A DNA stretch of 64,000 bases from Myoxocephalus aenaeus (lineage: Eukaryota > Chordata > Actinopteri > Perciformes > Cottidae). The notes beneath the pieces were generated by a model that made no database searches, was not told where the DNA came from, and worked only from the letters and a program-made list of their open reading frames with translations. The stretch is from positions 546,001 to 610,000 of the forward strand of contig JBAMJR010000162.1 of NCBI GenBank assembly GCA_038501785.1. Reading direction: 5' to 3'. Each line of letters opens with the position of its first letter. Positions within the stretch are counted from its first letter, which is position 1. The translations under genes were made by a program, and so were the position numbers. This document shows, piece by piece, positions 1 through 64,000 of the stretch.

Positions 1-79
1 TACTCAAACTGGTGGAGTGTAAACATCACAGTAAGCACACACAATCTTGCTATGGTTGGAACCAAAATGTGATTTTTAC

Positions 80-266
80 CTTTTTCAAACAAGTGAGGAG
101 CTTGAGACTGACGTAGCCATGCTTGGTCTTCTGCACATGCTTCAGCAGGAAGCCGTCCTCTGCCAGGTGGCTGTCGGACAGCAAATCCTCCAACTGGGCT
201 TTGATCTTCAAGCAGAGCGACTCACCTTCACGGTCTTCTTCATCTCGGGCACATTGTGCACCGTCT
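80..266 (-). CDS. larp6: LARP6-like gene, exon with La motif first half (gene continues off the left edge)
   Basis: La-related protein 6 family; in vertebrates LARP6 binds stem-loops in collagen mRNAs through a La motif and RRM. This exon encodes an acidic stretch (DGAQCARDEEDREGES) and about half a La motif: LCLKIKAQLEDLLSDSHLAE, DGFLLKHVQKTKHGYVSLKL, LTCLKK. FLLKHVxxxKxGYVSxKLLT is characteristic of LARP6 rather than LARP4, LARP7 or La. Acceptor TTGTAG, donor GTAAAA at the same place where LARP6 continues VKxLTRDW. With the first exon it makes 68 codons, so the N-terminus is much shorter than in mammalian LARP6. Three usually aromatic La-motif positions are changed (see findings). The RRM and C-terminus lie outside the window. 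Confidence 0.75.
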
Positions 267-345
267 CTACAAGACAACACACAACTCAGCATCATGATGT
301 ACTGCATTGTAGATTAGCCAACCATATGTTTTCTAATTTCCTTAC

Positions 346-362
346 CCAATTGGATTAGTCAT
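346..362 (-). CDS. larp6: LARP6-like gene, first coding exon
   Basis: Minus strand reads GAGATACC then ATGACTAATCCAATTGG then GTAAGGAA: an ATG, 17 coding nt (MTNPI plus two bases) and a strong donor. The split codon GG is completed by the A at the start of the exon at 80-266, and the 79-nt intron between them has GT and AG ends. Start choice is inferred; no upstream in-frame coding was recognised. The rest of this exon to the right would be 5' UTR. Confidence 0.6.
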
Positions 363-2184
363 GGTATCTCCAAAGGATAGTGATAACAGCTCACTGAGCT
401 GCGCTGTTTCTTAGTAAAGTAAAGACGAGACGCAGCAGGCGCGATACAGTTAATACTAGCAAATGTGGAACAATTGCACCTGGACAGAGTTCATATGGCA
501 ACAACAATGTCAGTTGGTTCTGTGGGATCCAAAAGAACATTTTGTAAAATGCTACAAGTAAAATTCCACATTCACAATACTGTCACTAATAATAACTCAA
601 AACAAAGTTCAAAACATGTTAAAAAAGGAAACATTGTCTCAAACTATTAGCTATAAATATATGAATAGTATCACTACTAAAATAAAGGCCCACTCAGAAC
701 CACAGAAAGAACAGCAATGTATCAGTATTATTATCACAACACAAAAGAGCAAAAAACATAATTAAAGGTGTGAATTTCTGCAACTTGGTTCAGTTCAATT
801 AAATCAAAAATAAAATGATGATATTGCTGGTTTCCCAAATACACAACATACAGAAGCAGTAAAGTATAATCATCTTCAGTTATTATCCCTAAATCTGTGT
901 GCTTTTGTCATCCTCTTCAGCATGTTACTGCAACAACAAATCCATGTTACCCGTTGGTTTCCATGTTGTAAATAACATCTTTTGCACACGTTACAATCAT
1001 TACACTTTGGATAAATATACAAACCCAAACCGTTGCAGGCTTTTCCACAGAATGAGTAATTCCAACTTTTCTTTCCCCTTATTGTTAAGTGACTTTGACA
1101 GGCTGGGAGCGCTGCTAGTGAGAAGTTGACTGAGTTATTGAGGGGACTGAAGCCTTGCTTTGAGAAATACACCTGCATGGATGTACAGCTAAATCATATT
1201 TAGATAGTATATGATCAGAGCTTAAGAATCAAAAACCCAACAAATCTGCTCCATCAAGACTGAGTGTGGGTGGTTTGATCTGATTAGATATACAAACACA
1301 CAACTTAAAAAGATACATAACCCTAAAACATGACCATTTGTATATCACTCTCAGTGTTACCTTGAATTCTTGAAGAAAACATGTTTTTTCTCACATAATT
1401 CCACAACGTATGAAGAATAAAGGCATTTTGATTTTTTTTTTTATGAATTGAAGTAAATGGAGGCTGCGTGTAATAACTGCAAAACTTTATCAAAACATCT
1501 TTTAAACAAACTCTCACACAACAGCACAATACAAGTCCCATTTATCCAGTCGTGGGCTCATTACTTCCAACACATGCAACTTCGCTTAAACCTTACAATC
1601 TAAAACACATCTGCCTGTGCAAGTGTGTGTGTGGCTACTGTGAGAATTCAAGGTCACATAGGGCGAGTAAATGAAATACAAATGATCATTTTGGGGGTAA
1701 AGTATACATTAAGGGAATTAACCCTTGTGAGCATAACTGGCTCACTAGAGTTTCAGTTGCAGTTCACATACATGTCGTCCAAAATGTCATCACTTAATTA
1801 TTTTTATCCTATAAAATGTGTTTTGTGAGGTCGTGGTGGTCTTTGACCATGGACTTTTAATCAGCTCATCCTCGAGCACAAGTGGATGTTTGTGCCACAT
1901 GGAATAACTTTTGCTCAAGGTGTTCCTGGGATATTGAATTCACGAGAATGGGATGGCTGTAAGGTCACATCACAAAGGATACAGTGGTCATACATCAGGA
2001 CAACTTTTGGGGCAGAATAAAGGTCAACATTCCTGGAAACAAAGGCAAAGCAGACAGTTTCCTTGTTTCCTTGAGGGCAAAGGGCAAAAGAGCAAACTAC
2101 GAAGGCTTTATCGGTTAAGAACAATAAGACAATAAGAACATTTTGTTAACAGGACAGATGCGTCACAAACCAAGATTTGTACAA
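363..2184. other. intergenic region between ptprf and the LARP6-like gene
   Basis: AT-rich, about 1.8 kb. The part next to the ATG at 362 (about 363-470) should hold the 5' UTR and promoter of the LARP6-like gene; it is more GC-rich (CGAGACGCAGCAGGCGCG on the plus strand) but no clear TATA box was seen. Elsewhere only short open frames without recognisable similarity. Confidence 0.5.
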
Positions 2185-2201
2185 AAACCCAATTATTTAA
2201 C

Positions 2202-2207
2202 TTTATT
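2202..2207 (-). promoter_or_regulatory. ptprf: distal poly(A) signal, AATAAA
   Basis: Minus-strand AATAAA about 1.8 kb after the stop. The next 40 nt in the transcript contain GGGTTTTTGT and TTGGTTTGTG, the G/U-rich sequence expected downstream of a cleavage site, which supports use of this site. Confidence 0.6.
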
Positions 2208-3002
2208 AACATCAATGTTTTTTCATTTTCATCAACAGTTTCTTTTTAAATTCCAGTTCTTTATCAACAAATAGAAAACAGACTGTGTGTACAACAGATC
2301 GAACCCCTACAGCACTAAGCATTCACAAGGTAAAAATGAACATTTTAGTTTTTATCGCCAGCATTTTCAAGTCCCCTTCCCTCCCACCACCGCCACTACC
2401 ACCACCACCACCACTACAACGTTTAGGCCTCTGGCGATTAGATGCTCCCTCCTGCGGCTCGAGTGGGAGAAGATGTGTGCTTGAGTGGTGCGACTGGGTG
2501 AGGAGTAGTCCATTTTAATGGGTGGGGTGGGGGGGTTGTGCTGTTTTTCCTCACTCAGACGGACAACCAGCTGTCGAAGATTACTATGGTAGTACAGTAG
2601 ATACAACGGTGTTTCCTTTAATACACACTCTAGGACAGCAGGCTGTCTGCAGTGTCGCTAGGGTTGGTAGATCAGCGGAATTAATCCTTTTTAACAATAT
2701 ACCTGTGAAGATGTGTATATATCTATGTGTAATTGTACATATATATAATCAATCATAATTATATATATATATATATATTTATAGTTCTATTTCTGTATAA
2801 AATAATATCAGGTTTCAGTCCAAAGGGCCGAGTCTCTTTCCCTCTGGTAGGAATGGTTGATTCTGTACAGGTGCCAGCGTTGTTGGCTCCACTCTGCAGC
2901 CCATATGAACCACTTCCGCTCCTTTCGGTCTGTGTGGCTCAACTCCAGCAGACTGACCAGACTAATGGGCAGCGAGGAGATGGGAAGGACTTGAAGAGCA
3001 AC

Positions 3003-3008
3003 TTTATT
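3003..3008 (-). promoter_or_regulatory. ptprf: proximal poly(A) signal candidate, AATAAA
   Basis: Minus-strand AATAAA about 1.0 kb after the stop. No clear G/U-rich element follows, so it is weaker than the distal site; it could give a short 3' UTR form. Confidence 0.4.
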
Positions 3009-4024
3009 CGGAAATCAGGGAGATTATTTTCTGTCAATTACCCTTTGGGTACAAAAGTTTGTTTTCCTCAGGTAAGTTCTCCGCTGTGGAGTATGAAGGC
3101 CTCAATGCCATAGGCTTCTGATGAAAAACAAAACAAAAAAACACGTAGAAATCATGTGCTTTCCATTTCTGTACACCTCTGATTTAGTCTCGTTAGGTAA
3201 TTCACGTCTTGTTTTATAAGTAGCTACCACGTTTACAGGCCAAACTTGAACAAGTTGATTTTCTTTTTTTTTAATCCAAAACGGCAAGTGAAAAGGCAAT
3301 TTTTTTAGTTATTGAACTGAGTAAGACCAAACACAATATTTATGACGCATACAATGAGTAAAACAACAATGTCAGGTGACAAAAGAAATCTGACAGCAGC
3401 TCAGAGAACAGTGGTCCTCCTGTATTAGTATCTAGGAACGTGTTAAAAATACATGTCCCTTGTGCTAAAGTACCCTAAAATAAGAATAAAAACAAAAAAG
3501 TACCGACTATGAAAATAATGCACGCCCCAGGCTGGGCAGTTTAAGACAGAAGACATGTCTGATGTTAAAATGATTATTAAAACAACAAATATACTAAACA
3601 ATAACATTTGACAAAATGAATCATAATATTGACAATAAATTTAACAAAAAAACAGAGAGAGTGCTCTCTTAGTGCTACCAGTAGCCTTTGACAATCAGGG
3701 AGGTTTGGCTTCGACAGAGCAGAGAGGCGAGCTGCCAGTCTGCGCTGTCGCATCTGTACAAGAGTTGTCATATTTGTCATAGTCATTGTAATGTTTCTGT
3801 TATTATTTTTAAAGCAAAATCTCGTGTGGTTGGTTAAGTCGGCGTGGATCTCTGTGATTGGTTGAACCCCGTCGCCGGGTCTGCGAGCGTGTCCCTTTCT
3901 CCTCCCCTCTGGTAGCTGCGAGGGGTCGGGTTCTTGGGGGTTCAAGTGAGTGGATGGTGGCTGAGATGGGTCACTTGGCACACTCCTGAGAGGTTTGACC
4001 AGGGAGGCTGCTCGATGGGAGTGG

Positions 4025-64000
<59,976 letters not shown>

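Larger units (their letters stand above)
2185..4024 (-). other. ptprf: ptprf 3' UTR (probable extent)
   Basis: Starts after the TAA stop at 4025. No splice-compatible coding sequence follows. The far end is inferred from the distal AATAAA at 2207-2202 and the GT-rich sequence after it. It contains a (CCA)n stretch on the plus strand at about 2384-2418 and a short TA run at about 2758-2780. An alternative, shorter UTR would end just below 3003. Confidence 0.6.

Overview
The window is vertebrate nuclear DNA, most likely from a teleost fish. Coding sequence is broken into short exons with GT-AG introns. The encoded protein closely follows vertebrate LAR. The introns are small for a vertebrate gene of this kind, rich in CA, GA and TA microsatellites, and carry interspersed repeats of a type I know from ray-finned fish genomes. 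No prokaryotic, viral or CRISPR feature was seen.

Almost the whole window (about 2.2 to 60.5 kb, continuing past the right edge) is one minus-strand gene: ptprf, the LAR receptor-type tyrosine phosphatase. I placed 27 coding exons from splice sites and reading frame. They join into 5,021 nt in one open frame, about 1,672 residues plus stop. In transcript order they encode the third Ig domain, eight fibronectin type III domains (the fifth with a 27-nt cassette exon), a membrane-proximal region with a RRRR processing site, the transmembrane helix, a juxtamembrane linker, the active phosphatase domain D1 and the second domain D2. A further 12-nt microexon candidate lies between the transmembrane and juxtamembrane exons. 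The signal peptide, Ig1 and Ig2 must lie beyond position 64000. The a or b teleost paralogue cannot be decided from this window alone.

The 3' UTR runs from 4024 down to a probable poly(A) site near 2185. After about 1.8 kb of intergenic DNA a second minus-strand gene begins at 362 and runs off the left edge. It is a LARP6-like La-motif protein whose short N-terminus and first half of the La motif are visible. Three positions that are usually aromatic in La motifs are replaced.

The most interesting observations are: the 12-nt juxtamembrane microexon; a C31 homopolymer that forms the polypyrimidine tract of the first FN5 exon; a G32 run in the transcript of the longest intron; a (UG)36 run 44 nt after a D2 donor site; a strong hairpin upstream of the last FN5 exon; three consecutive introns shared by D1 and D2; and the altered La motif next door.
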